From: CAYYWP01 sp050176585
GTDB lineage: Bacteria > Desulfobacterota > Binatia > HRBIN30 > CADEER01
Assembly: GCA_050176585.1 (NCBI GenBank)
Contig: JBFXHX010000005.1
Coordinates: 1-64,000, forward strand
DNA length: 64,000 nt
Direction: 5' to 3'
Shown here piece by piece: positions 45,315 to 54,335 of this stretch. The position numbers and the translations under genes are program-made. Each line of letters begins with the position of its first letter. The first letter of the stretch is position 1. The notes beneath the pieces are model-generated. The model made no database searches. It saw only the letters and a program-made list of their open reading frames with translations, and was not told the origin of the DNA.

Positions 45315-46178
45315 TCATTCCAACCGCGGCTCGAGCGGTGTCAGCGCTACGATCGCATCAGCCTGGCGGCGTTGCTCGGCGGCCGCGCGCAACGACGCCA
45401 TATGCGCGGGCGGCATCGTCGCCTCGTACATCGCGTACAGCGCGTCGACGATTGCTCGCACTTCCGCCCCGGGCATGGAGCGCTCATCCTCGCGACCGAC
45501 GCGCCGCACCACGAGTGCGAGCGGCACCGGCCGCACGGCGGATGCGTCAATCGCCGCGCGCGAACGAAAGTCCGGCTGCGCATAGCCCACAAAACCTGGA
45601 TCGATCTCGAGGAACCCCGCGCGGCCGTACGAGCGCCGCCGCCGCGCCGTCGCATCATTCGCCGGATCGAGATGTTCCATCTCGGCTACTAGCGTGATTG
45701 GGTGCGCTCCCGCCGGTATGCCCATGCGTTCGGCGCATGCGCGCGCAGTTTGCAACGGCAAAGCCCGCAACCAACCGCCCAAGCCATGGCCGCGGGCGGT
45801 CGGCAGCACGAGCGCGTGCGACAGATGGACGACGATTGAGACCGGCTGCGCGCTGCCCGCACACGGCATCGCGACAATGGCGGTGTGATCGCGCATGCCG
45901 ATCAGCTCTTGGGCGCGCAGCACCGCCAGCATTTCATACAGAAACGCATACGGAGAACCCGCTTGCTGCGCGCCCCAGGTGAAACGTTCGGCGATGACGT
46001 CGCGCTGCTCCATCTCACCGCGTTCGCCGAACTCCGCCCACAACCGCGTGTAGAGCGCGTCGAACCGCGGATCGCGCGTCGAGCGGATGCGCTCGATGCG
46101 CAGGCCCGTCCAATCCATTGCGGCCGCCCAGGTGTCGCCCGGCGCCAGGTCGCTCGCGATCGGCTCCATTGCCCGCAT
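45315..46178 (-). CDS. GNAT-like protein, short paralogue next to potC
   Basis: 287 aa from the ATG at 46178. It aligns with the 427-aa protein at 55823-57106 through GEMEQ (54-58), LPTARGHGLGGWLR (125-138), AEMEHLDP (165-172), YGRAGFLEIDP (184-194), YAQPDFR (199-205) and PVPLALVVRRVGRE (217-230). The ARGHGLGG loop resembles the acetyl-CoA-binding loop of GNAT acetyltransferases, so a CoA-dependent acyl transfer, perhaps on polyamines, is plausible. No named family is recognised. It is divergent from the class III aminotransferase. Confidence 0.72.
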   Translation of the reverse strand: MRAMEPIASDLAPGDTWAAAMDWTGLRIERIRSTRDPRFDALYTRLWAEFGERGEMEQRDVIAERFTWGAQQAGSPYAFLYEMLAVLRAQELIGMRDHTAIVAMPCAGSAQPVSIVVHLSHALVLPTARGHGLGGWLRALPLQTARACAERMGIPAGAHPITLVAEMEHLDPANDATARRRRSYGRAGFLEIDPGFVGYAQPDFRSRAAIDASAVRPVPLALVVRRVGREDERSMPGAEVRAIVDALYAMYEATMPPAHMASLRAAAEQRRQADAIVALTPLEPRLE

Positions 46179-46429
46179 GTCCGAAGCGTGCCGACCGCCG
46201 GACCGGCAGTAAAGAGCGGAGTGAAGGCGCACGTGGTCAGCCCTGGCCGGAAGAGGCGATCGCGTGAATCCGCCGCACGACGGAACGGGGCGGAAACCCG
46301 ACCATCGGCGGTGCGCACTCAATGAGAGACCGCACGACCTGCACGAGGCCGTGCGGCAGCCAGAGAGGGGAGCCGGTCGCAATTTGCCGCACGGTGGTCG
46401 GATTTCCGCCGATGTGCTCTAAGGTGTGT

Positions 46430-47776
46430 ATGGACGATGCCCGGCTCGATACGCTGCGCCGCCTCGACAAGGCGCATCTCATCCATCCGTTCACCGACCA
46501 CGGCGACCTCTACCGACATGGTACGCATGTCGTCTGCGAGGCCTCGGGCTGTTTCATCACCGATGAGACCGGCCGGCGCTTGCTCGATGGGCTCGCGGGC
46601 CTGTGGTGCGTCAATGCCGGTTACGGACGTACGGAGATCGCCGACGCCGTGCATCGGCAGATGAGCGCACTCGCGTTCTACCCGTCCTTCTTCAACAGCA
46701 CGGTCGAGCCGACGATCATGCTCGCCGATCGCCTCGCGCGGCTCGCGCCGGGTGGGCTGAACAAGGTGTTCTTCTCGAACTCCGGTTCAGAGGCGAACGA
46801 GACGGCCCTCAAGCTCATCCGCGCCTATAACAAGCTGCGCGGCCGGTCGGCCAAGCGGAAGATTCTCACGCGCACCTTCGGGTACCACGGCGTCGGCCTG
46901 GCGACCACGAGCATGACCGGCCTGCCGAACTGTTATGAGCCGTTCGACCTGCCGCTGCCGGGATTCATCCACGTGCCCGGGCCACACGCGTACGGCGTCA
47001 ACAGCGAGCTGTCGCCGGCTCGCTACGCCGAATGGTGTCTGGAGGAGACCGAACGCGTCATCGCGCGCGAAGGCGCGGAGATGATCGCCGCGCTGTTCGC
47101 CGAGCCCGTGCAAGGCGCCGGTGGCGTGATCGTGCCGCCGCCCGGCTATCTGCGGGCGCTGCGCGAGCTGTGCCGCCGGCACGATATCCTGTTCGTCGCC
47201 GACGAAGTGATCACGGGCTTCGGCCGCCTGGGCGCCTGGTTCGCCTCCAATATGTGGGAGCTCGAACCGGATGTGATGACGTTGGCGAAAGGCATCACCA
47301 GCGGCTACGTGCCGCTCGGCGCTACACTGGTCACCGACCCGATTGCCGAGTTGCTCGAGCAGAGCGGCTATCTGGCGCACGGCTTCACATACAGTGGCCA
47401 TCCCGTGGCTACCGCGGCCGGGCTCGCGAACATGGACATCTTCGAGCGCGAACGCTTGCCCGAACGCGTGCGCGACGACATCGGCCCCTACTTTCAGCAA
47501 CGCTTGCAGTCGTTCGCGGATCACCCGGCCGTCGGCGAGGCGCGCGGCGTCGGGTTGATCGGCGCGCTGGAGCTGGTGCCGCGCGGCGGCAAGGCCGCGC
47601 TTCAGACGCCCCCCGTGCTCGGCGCTAAGGCGGTCGCGCTGGCACGTGCCGAGGGTGTGATCGTTCGCGGCATCCGCGACATCGTCGCGCTCTCGCCGCC
47701 GTTGATCATCACCCGCGATGAAATCGATTTCCTCTTCGGCGCCATTGGCCGTACGCTCGACCGCCTGTGGGACTGA
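46430..47776 (+). CDS. Class III aminotransferase, putrescine/omega-amino acid-pyruvate type
   Basis: 448 aa from the ATG at 46430. Fold-type I PLP enzyme: SNSGSEANETALKLIR, the aromatic RTFGYHGVG, the Asp in LFVADEVITGFGRLG and the PLP Lys in TLAKGITSGY. LIHPFTDH and the length match omega-amino acid-pyruvate and putrescine-pyruvate (SpuC-like) enzymes. Placed beside potC-potD-potB it most likely deaminates putrescine or a derivative. Beta-alanine-pyruvate activity is the main alternative. Confidence 0.88.
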   Translation: MDDARLDTLRRLDKAHLIHPFTDHGDLYRHGTHVVCEASGCFITDETGRRLLDGLAGLWCVNAGYGRTEIADAVHRQMSALAFYPSFFNSTVEPTIMLADRLARLAPGGLNKVFFSNSGSEANETALKLIRAYNKLRGRSAKRKILTRTFGYHGVGLATTSMTGLPNCYEPFDLPLPGFIHVPGPHAYGVNSELSPARYAEWCLEETERVIAREGAEMIAALFAEPVQGAGGVIVPPPGYLRALRELCRRHDILFVADEVITGFGRLGAWFASNMWELEPDVMTLAKGITSGYVPLGATLVTDPIAELLEQSGYLAHGFTYSGHPVATAAGLANMDIFERERLPERVRDDIGPYFQQRLQSFADHPAVGEARGVGLIGALELVPRGGKAALQTPPVLGAKAVALARAEGVIVRGIRDIVALSPPLIITRDEIDFLFGAIGRTLDRLWD

Positions 47777-47821
47777 TCCACCGCCGCTGTTATAACCGTG
47801 ACGGCGTTCGTCCCCTGCGGG

Positions 47822-50800
47822 TTACGCGGGGGCGCCATTCTCAGCCACTGCGTTGGTCAGAGCCACGCGACCGCCGGCTACGCGATAGAGCGCCGGCAGC
47901 ACGATCAGTGTGAGCGCGGTGCTCGACAGCAGGCCGCCGATGACGACCGTGGCCAGCGGGCGTTGCACCTCAGCACCCGTGCCGGTGGCGACGGCCATGG
48001 GCAGAAAACCCAGCGAGGCGACCAGCGCCGTCATGAGCACCGGCCGCAGGCGGGTGACTGCGCCGCGCCGGATCGCATCCTCCAGGGCCGCGCCGCCAGC
48101 GCGCAATTGTCTGATGAATGCGACCAGCACCAGGCCGTTCAGCACCGCGACGCCGGAGAGCGCGATGAACCCGACCGCCGCCGTGATCGAGAACGGAAGG
48201 CCGCGCAGCCAAAGCGCCACTACCCCACCGCTGAGCGCGAGCGGCACGCCGCTGAACACGATCAGCGCGTCGGGAAGCGAGCGGAACGTGGCAAACAGCA
48301 GCAACAGGATGAAGGCGAAGCAGATCGGCACCACGACCGCGAGGCGCCGGCGGGCCTCCAAGAGCGTCTCGAACTGCCCGCCCCACGCGAGCCACGTGCC
48401 CGCGGGCAGCGGCACCTCCGCGCGGACCTGCCTTTGCGCGTCGGCGACGAACGAGCCCAGATCGCGCCCGCGGACATTCGCCTGGACGACCGTGCGGCGC
48501 TTGCCGTTTTCACGGCTGACCTGATTCGGTCCGTCGGCGAGGGTCAGTTTCGCTACCGCGCCGAGCGGGATCGAGCGCAACGGCGTGCGGCCCAGGTCGT
48601 CGCCGCCCAAGGCCAGCTGCAGGCGCGCCGGATCTTCGTGCGACAACAGCACGGGGAGGCGCTCCAATGTATCGAAATCCTGCCGCGCGGCTTCCGGCAT
48701 CCGAACGACGATGTCGAAGCGCCGATCGCCCTCGAAGAACTGTCCGGCGCGCCGGCCGCCCACGGCCGCCGCGATGACGGCATGAACGTCGGCCGCGCTG
48801 AGGCCGTATCGCGCCAAGCTGGCGCGATCGACGTCCACGTTCAGCACCGGCGCTCCGCTGAGCGGTTCGATGCGCACGTCCGCCGCGCCCGGAAGCCGCT
48901 CGAGCACCGCGGCGATGCGCTCGGCGGTGCGGCGCAGGACCGTGAAATCGTCGCCGAACACCTTCACAGCGAGGTCGCTGCGCACGCCCGCGAGCAGCTC
49001 GTTGAAACGCATCTGGATTGGTTGTGTGTACTCGTACCGGTTGCCGGGGATGCGCTCGAGCGCCGCTGCAAGCCGCCGCCGCACGTCCTCCTTGGTGTCG
49101 TCCGGATTCGGCCACGCATCGCGGGGCGCCAGCATGATGAATGTATCGGAGAGGTACGGCGGCATAGGATCGGAAGCCATCTCGGCCGTCCCGGTGCGCG
49201 AGAAGACCAGTCGCACCTCGGGGAAGTGCGGCAGCGCGCGCTCGAGCGCGCGCTGCATGGCCGTGGATTGCTCGATGCCGGTGCTCGGGATCCGCGCCGC
49301 GTGCACCAGGAGATCGAGCTCGCTGAGCGTGGGCGCGAATTCCTGGCCCAGTCGGGTGAACAACGCGAACGCCGCCACGCACACTGCCAGTGCCCCACCC
49401 AACACGGGCCAGCGCCATCGGAGCGCCCAGGCGAGCACGTCGGCATACGCTCGCTTGAGCCGGGCGATGATCCGGGTTTCGCGCTCGCGCACCGGACCGC
49501 GCACCAGCAGGGCGACCATTGCCGGCACGAACGTGAGCGAGAGCGCGAAGGCGGCGACCAAGGCGAAGATCACCGTCAACGCCATCGGGCGGAACATTTT
49601 CCCCTCTACGCCGACCAGGAATAGCAGCGGGATGTAGACGGTGATGATGATGGCTTCGCCGAACGCCGTGGCACTGCGCACCTGCAAACTCGCCTCGCGC
49701 ACGGTGGCCAGGCGCTCCGGGGCCGTGAGCGGCCGCCCGAGCTCGCGCTGGCGCTGGGCGAGGAGGCGCAAGCAGTTTTCCACGATGATGACCGCGCCGT
49801 CCACGATCAGACCGAAGTCGATCGCGCCGAGGGTCATCAGGTTGCCGCTCATGCCGGTCTCCACCATGCCGATGGCGGTGAAGAGCATCGACAACGGAAT
49901 CGCCAGCGCGGTGATGAGCGCGGCGCGCAGATTGCCGAGCATGAGGAAGAGCACCACGACGACCAAGATCGCGCCTTCGGCGAGGTTGGTGGCCACCGTG
50001 TGGATGGTGGCATTCACGAGCCTCGACCGGTCGAGGACCGGCGCGGCGACGACGTCCGGCGGCAACGTGCGGCTCACGACAGCGAGCTGCGCATCCACCG
50101 CGCGCGCGACCGTGCGGCTGTTGGCGCCGAGCAGCATGAGCGCCGTACCGATGACGACCTCTTCGCCGCTCTGGCTCGCGCTGCCCTGGCGAGGCTCACC
50201 GGCGACCGTTATGCGCGCTACGTCGCCGAGGCGGATCGGAATGCCCTTCCGTTCGGCCACGGGCAGGCCTGCGAAGTCGCCCATGTCGGTGAGCCGCGCG
50301 GCGGCCCGCACCACGTAGGCTTCGCCGTGGCGCTCGATAAAACCGGCGCCGGTGCTGAGATTGTTCGCCTCGAGGGCATTCACGAGCTCCGCGAACGACA
50401 GCCCGTGTGCTGCCATCTGGCGGATATCGGGCTCGACCTGGATCTGCTTCACCCACCCCCCGATGGTGTCGATCCCCGCCACTCCGGGAAGGCCTTGCAA
50501 TTGCGGCCGCACGATCCAGTCCTGCACGGTGCGTAGATACGCGCCGCGCTCGACCGCGGTGCGCAAGTGCTCGCCCTCGGGCGTGCGGTAGCTCCCATCG
50601 CGTTGCCAGCCGGGTTGACCGTCCGCGACCTGCACGGCGCTGCCATCGGGGTGCGCGAAGGCCACAGTCCACATGTACACTTCCGCCAAGCCGCTGGTGA
50701 TGGGGCCGAGTTGCGGCTCCGCGCCACGCGGCAGCCGCTCGCGACCGGCGGAGAGCCGCTCGTTCACCTGCTGGCGCGCGAAGTAGATGTCCGTGCCGTC

Positions 50801-51094
50801 GCGGAAGACGGCGGTTACCTGCGAGAAGCCGTTGCGCGAAAGTGAGCGCGTGCGTTCGAGCCCGGGGATGCCGGCCAGTGCGATCTCGATGGGGAACGCC
50901 ACCAGCCGCTCCATCTCGACCGGTGACAGCCCGGGCTCCACCGTATTGATCTGTACGACCGGGCTCGTGATGTCGGGCACCGCGTCGATCGGCAGCTGCA
51001 ACAGCGCGCGAGCTCCGAGCGCGCCGAGCGCCAATGTGCCCATGAGCACGATTGCGCGCTGCTCGATGGACCAGCGCAGAATGCGCTCCAGCAT
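47822..51094 (-). CDS. Heavy-metal efflux RND pump, CzcA/CusA family
   Basis: 1090 aa, typical HME-RND length, with twelve helices in two blocks. TM4 carries DFGLIVDGAVIIVEN, the acidic pattern of divalent-cation (Zn/Co/Cd/Ni, CzcA-type) pumps rather than the Met-rich Cu/Ag type. It drives proton-coupled export across inner and outer membranes with the adaptor and TolC-like protein encoded upstream. A long plus-strand open frame runs antisense to it and is not real. Confidence 0.93.
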   Translation of the reverse strand: MLERILRWSIEQRAIVLMGTLALGALGARALLQLPIDAVPDITSPVVQINTVEPGLSPVEMERLVAFPIEIALAGIPGLERTRSLSRNGFSQVTAVFRDGTDIYFARQQVNERLSAGRERLPRGAEPQLGPITSGLAEVYMWTVAFAHPDGSAVQVADGQPGWQRDGSYRTPEGEHLRTAVERGAYLRTVQDWIVRPQLQGLPGVAGIDTIGGWVKQIQVEPDIRQMAAHGLSFAELVNALEANNLSTGAGFIERHGEAYVVRAAARLTDMGDFAGLPVAERKGIPIRLGDVARITVAGEPRQGSASQSGEEVVIGTALMLLGANSRTVARAVDAQLAVVSRTLPPDVVAAPVLDRSRLVNATIHTVATNLAEGAILVVVVLFLMLGNLRAALITALAIPLSMLFTAIGMVETGMSGNLMTLGAIDFGLIVDGAVIIVENCLRLLAQRQRELGRPLTAPERLATVREASLQVRSATAFGEAIIITVYIPLLFLVGVEGKMFRPMALTVIFALVAAFALSLTFVPAMVALLVRGPVRERETRIIARLKRAYADVLAWALRWRWPVLGGALAVCVAAFALFTRLGQEFAPTLSELDLLVHAARIPSTGIEQSTAMQRALERALPHFPEVRLVFSRTGTAEMASDPMPPYLSDTFIMLAPRDAWPNPDDTKEDVRRRLAAALERIPGNRYEYTQPIQMRFNELLAGVRSDLAVKVFGDDFTVLRRTAERIAAVLERLPGAADVRIEPLSGAPVLNVDVDRASLARYGLSAADVHAVIAAAVGGRRAGQFFEGDRRFDIVVRMPEAARQDFDTLERLPVLLSHEDPARLQLALGGDDLGRTPLRSIPLGAVAKLTLADGPNQVSRENGKRRTVVQANVRGRDLGSFVADAQRQVRAEVPLPAGTWLAWGGQFETLLEARRRLAVVVPICFAFILLLLFATFRSLPDALIVFSGVPLALSGGVVALWLRGLPFSITAAVGFIALSGVAVLNGLVLVAFIRQLRAGGAALEDAIRRGAVTRLRPVLMTALVASLGFLPMAVATGTGAEVQRPLATVVIGGLLSSTALTLIVLPALYRVAGGRVALTNAVAENGAPA

Positions 51095-51236
51095 GATCGC
51101 TCCGCCTCGCGCTCAGTGATCGCTGCGAATGCCTGGTCGGCCGCTGACTGACACCGGTCGGGTCTCTTCGTCGGCGCTGTCGGACTGCCGCGTGTGACCG
51201 ATGTCGGACGAGGCTGTCCGTCGCGCCCGGCGCGCG

Positions 51237-52124
51237 CTAATGCTCATGCGCGTCGCCGCCCGCCGTGAGCTCGGCCTTGACTAAAAAGGCTCCGTCGCTC
51301 GCGTAGCGCTCGCCGCTCGCGAGCCCGCCGAGGATTTCGACCGCGGTGCGTCCCTGGCGGCCGAGCTGGACCGTGCGCGCAACGAAGCGCTCTCCCTCGA
51401 CCGCGAACACGACCGACTGGCCGTCGTGGCGCTGAACGGCCGCGCGGTTCACCACGATCGCGGCCGGGACCGGGTCGAGGACGCGCGCGGTGACGAACAT
51501 GCCGGGGCGCCACGTGCCGTTCGCGTTGGAGAGCTCGACCCGGGCGGACGCCGTACGCGTCGCCTGTTCGACCACCGGGCTGACGTAGCTGATCACGCCC
51601 TCCGCGTCGGCGATCCCGTACCCGCCGGCGATGTGCACCCGGGCGCCGGGTTGCACCGCGGGTAGATCCTTCTGATAGACGCCGATCTCCACCCACACGG
51701 TGCTCAGGTCCGCGATCACGAACGCGACCGAATCGCGGTCTACCACCTCGCCGGCTACCACATGGCGATCGATCACCGAGCCAGAGATCGCCGTCGTGAG
51801 CGGAAAGTGCGCGAGCGCGTCGCTCTCGACAATCGCGAGCACATCGCCGGCGCGGACGGTGTCGCCGATCGATTTCCGCACCTCGCGCACGCGCCCAGGG
51901 AACTGCGCGGCAATGTGGGCCGTGCGCTCGGCGTTCGGACGCACCTCTCCCGGCAGCTCGACGCCGCGATCGACCACGCCGGGCCCGGCCGTCGCCACGC
52001 GCACGCCAAAGCCCTCGAAATCGGTGACGGTGAAGCGCGACGGGTGCGCGTCGACTTCCCCGGCCGCGGCGCTCCCGGCGACCAGCGCGGCGGCGGCGAT
52101 CGCGATCGCGAGAGGTCGCATCAT
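51237..52124 (-). CDS. RND periplasmic adaptor, CzcB/CusB-like
   Basis: 295 aa. Signal peptide (MMRPLAIAIAAAALVAGSAA), then the barrel-sandwich/lipoyl part (AAQFPGRVREVRKSIGD, VLAIVESDAL), a short hairpin, and the membrane-proximal domain (GRQGRTAVEILGGLASGERY). It ends in Asp/His-rich GGDAHEH, suited to metal. It overlaps the stop of the TolC-like gene (ATGA) and joins it to the pump. Confidence 0.9.
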   Translation of the reverse strand: MMRPLAIAIAAAALVAGSAAAGEVDAHPSRFTVTDFEGFGVRVATAGPGVVDRGVELPGEVRPNAERTAHIAAQFPGRVREVRKSIGDTVRAGDVLAIVESDALAHFPLTTAISGSVIDRHVVAGEVVDRDSVAFVIADLSTVWVEIGVYQKDLPAVQPGARVHIAGGYGIADAEGVISYVSPVVEQATRTASARVELSNANGTWRPGMFVTARVLDPVPAAIVVNRAAVQRHDGQSVVFAVEGERFVARTVQLGRQGRTAVEILGGLASGERYASDGAFLVKAELTAGGDAHEH

Positions 52125-53428
52125 GGCATCCTCCCGGGCACGACCGCATCGCCCGCGGCAGCGCCGTCGGTCGGTAGCGAAGCGCCGAGCAGTTGCTCCA
52201 ACTCGGTAGTGGCTTGGTGGTACTGCGCGAGCGCTTCGACGTGCTGCTCACGCAGCGCAAACAGCGCGCGCTGTGCGTCGAGCACGTCGAGTGAGCCGAG
52301 CGCACCGCGCTGATACGCCTCGGCGGTGTGGCGCCGCGCGGCCTCGGCCGTGGGCAGCATCCGATCGCGGAGAGCGACCGCTTGCGCGTAGGCGGTGCTC
52401 AACTCGGCGTGCGCGCGCAACAAGCTGGCGCGCAGCGTCGCCGCGGCACCGCGCCGGCCAGCGTCGACGGCCGCGAGGTCGGCGCGCGCCGCGGAGATGG
52501 CGCCCTGATTGCGATTGAACACCGGGAGCGGCACCCAGAGCTCCACGACGAGCGCGCCGTCCTGCGTGTCGCTGAAGTAGCGGGGCCCCGCGCCCACGGT
52601 CACGTCCGGCACGGCGCGCGCCTCCTGCAGCTCGAGCGCCGCCGCGCGCGCGGCGCGTTCCTCGCCCCACCGGATCAGCTCCGGTGTGCCATCGAGCGCG
52701 CCGAGTACCGCGCTCGCGCTGACCGGTGGCGCGATGGCAGCCAAATCGCCGCTCAGTCCCGAGACTTCACCGCCAGCGCCGCCCCAACTCGCCGCCAATG
52801 TCGCGCGCGCGGCGCCGAGCGCGCGCCCGCGCGCTTCGCGTTGCAGGCGCGCGTAGTCTACCGCCAGTTGCGCGCGCAGCACTTCGGCTTGGGTGGCCGC
52901 GCCGGCCCGCAGCCGTGCGTCCACCGCTGCACGCGCTTCCTGCGATAAGCGCTGGAGTGCTTCCGCGATCTGCACGCGTTCTTGCAGTGCCAGGGCATCG
53001 ATGAACGCCCGGGCCGTACGCGCCACGACCTGGGCGCGGCGGACTTCCAGCTCCGCAGCCGCGACGTCGCGCTCGCGTTCGGCCTGCCTGTGGCGCGCGG
53101 AGCGCTTTCCGCCCAACTCGACGAGCTGGGACAGGCGGAGCGTGCTCTCGGCCGAGTCGGCGCCGCGAAACGCGCCGGAGCCGCCGATGTTTTCGAGTTC
53201 CGCCTTGAGCTCGGGGTTCGGCAGCGCGCCGGCTTGCCGGGCTCGCGCTTCCCCCGCGCTGACGGCGAGCCGAGCCGACTCCAGCTCCGGGCTGCTCTCC
53301 AGCGCTTTGGCCAGCGCTTCGCGCAACGTGAGGGCATCTGCGGCGCCCGCGCGGTTGGCGGCGGCGAGCGCGAGTAACAGCGCGACTGCCACCGTAGTGG
53401 TCCGGCAGCAGATGGGATTCGGGCACAT
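52121..53428 (-). CDS. TolC-family outer-membrane channel, CzcC-like
   Basis: 435 aa from the ATG at 53428 (ATGs at 53452 and 53491 are alternatives). Signal peptide CPNPICCRTTTVAVALLLAL, then two repeats of long coiled-coil helices rich in Ala/Glu/Arg (ESSPELESARLAVSAGEARA and EAYQRGALGSLDVLDAQRAL) separated by beta segments. Outer-membrane exit duct of the metal efflux complex. Coupled by ATGA to the adaptor gene. Confidence 0.88.
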   Translation of the reverse strand: MCPNPICCRTTTVAVALLLALAAANRAGAADALTLREALAKALESSPELESARLAVSAGEARARQAGALPNPELKAELENIGGSGAFRGADSAESTLRLSQLVELGGKRSARHRQAERERDVAAAELEVRRAQVVARTARAFIDALALQERVQIAEALQRLSQEARAAVDARLRAGAATQAEVLRAQLAVDYARLQREARGRALGAARATLAASWGGAGGEVSGLSGDLAAIAPPVSASAVLGALDGTPELIRWGEERAARAAALELQEARAVPDVTVGAGPRYFSDTQDGALVVELWVPLPVFNRNQGAISAARADLAAVDAGRRGAAATLRASLLRAHAELSTAYAQAVALRDRMLPTAEAARRHTAEAYQRGALGSLDVLDAQRALFALREQHVEALAQYHQATTELEQLLGASLPTDGAAAGDAVVPGRMP

Positions 53429-53551
53429 TGAGGACGAGGCGAGGGTACACATCGAGAACGCTCTCACCCGGGTAGGAGGATTGCCCTCCATCCCGGCGCA
53501 GGGCGCGTCAGCGCGCCGGTGGCCGAGGGCCGCGCGATCGCGGCGCGGCGC

Positions 53552-53941
53552 TCAACAGCGCAGAACGACGGAGCGTTGTGGTTGCTGTCCGCCAGCCCGG
53601 CGCGCGCCGCGCACCTGCACTTCCGAGAGCATACCGGAGTGCAACGACATCAGCGGCCCCAAGGCGGTCAACAGCGGCGACGCCGTGGTGTCGGTCGAGG
53701 TCGTCTGGCGCAGGGGGCCCGCGCTCGTCAGCACGGGGATGTCGCGGCAGCCGTGCGTGTTGGCCGGCGCCGCATGCGGATCGCACCGGCTCTCATCGCA
53801 GCGCCACGTGCCGGGCAGAGCGAATTCCAGGGACGCGCAACCATCCTCGGCAATGCACACGATCAGCGCGCCGGCCGGCGCTCCGCTCGAGGCCGTCTGC
53901 ACCGTGAGCAGCAGGGCCAGCGCGCTCAAGGACCGCCGCAT
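53552..53941 (-). CDS. Small secreted Cys-rich protein heading the metal-efflux operon
   Basis: 129 aa from the ATG at 53941: signal peptide MRRSLSALALLLTVQTASSG, then Cys pairs (VCIAEDGCASLEF, WRCDESRCD) that could bind metal. Small exported proteins in this position occur in other czc-type operons but differ in sequence. The C-terminal third is Arg/Gly-rich. Probably a periplasmic metal sensor or chaperone; unproven. Confidence 0.6.
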   Translation of the reverse strand: MRRSLSALALLLTVQTASSGAPAGALIVCIAEDGCASLEFALPGTWRCDESRCDPHAAPANTHGCRDIPVLTSAGPLRQTTSTDTTASPLLTALGPLMSLHSGMLSEVQVRGARRAGGQQPQRSVVLRC

Positions 53942-54032
53942 GACGGCGACACATAGCAGAGCAGGCCGCGATGACAACCGGTGAGTTGTCGTCTGTACGA
54001 GGGGCACTGTCCACCGCGCTGGGCACGACGAA

Positions 54033-54227
54033 TCATTGTTTGGTCACGTGCGGTTTCGGCGCGCTGCCCGGGCCGCCGAGCAGGCGATCGGCGGCGATGT
54101 AGCCGAGTGTGATGGCCACCACCAGTAACGCGCCGATGAGCTTGTGCGGGCTCGGCACCGGGATCTCGAGCGCCCGGCAGGTGAAGCCAATGCCGAAGCT
54201 GATCAGAAAGGCGAGGGCCGTCTTCAT
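54033..54227 (-). CDS. XapX-domain (DUF1427) small membrane protein
   Basis: 64 aa from the ATG at 54227. Two hydrophobic helices separated by EIPVPSPHK, the layout of XapX proteins. Family function is uncertain (first linked to xanthosine phosphorylase loci). Here it is probably the first gene of the metal-efflux transcription unit. Confidence 0.68.
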   Translation of the reverse strand: MKTALAFLISFGIGFTCRALEIPVPSPHKLIGALLVVAITLGYIAADRLLGGPGSAPKPHVTKQ

Positions 54228-54335
54228 GTATGCTCTCCAGTGTCGCATCGCGCGGCTGCGCTTCCGAGCCGGCGCCGGCGCGCGAATGCGACGGTCCATA
54301 GCAAGGGGTTGTGCTCGATGCAGGCCGCGGACGGG

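Noticed and set aside
47798..49624. 608-residue open frame on the plus strand
   Set aside because: It is antisense to the conserved CzcA-type pump and its protein is low-complexity Arg/His/Gln-rich, as expected from a shadow of a GC-rich gene.
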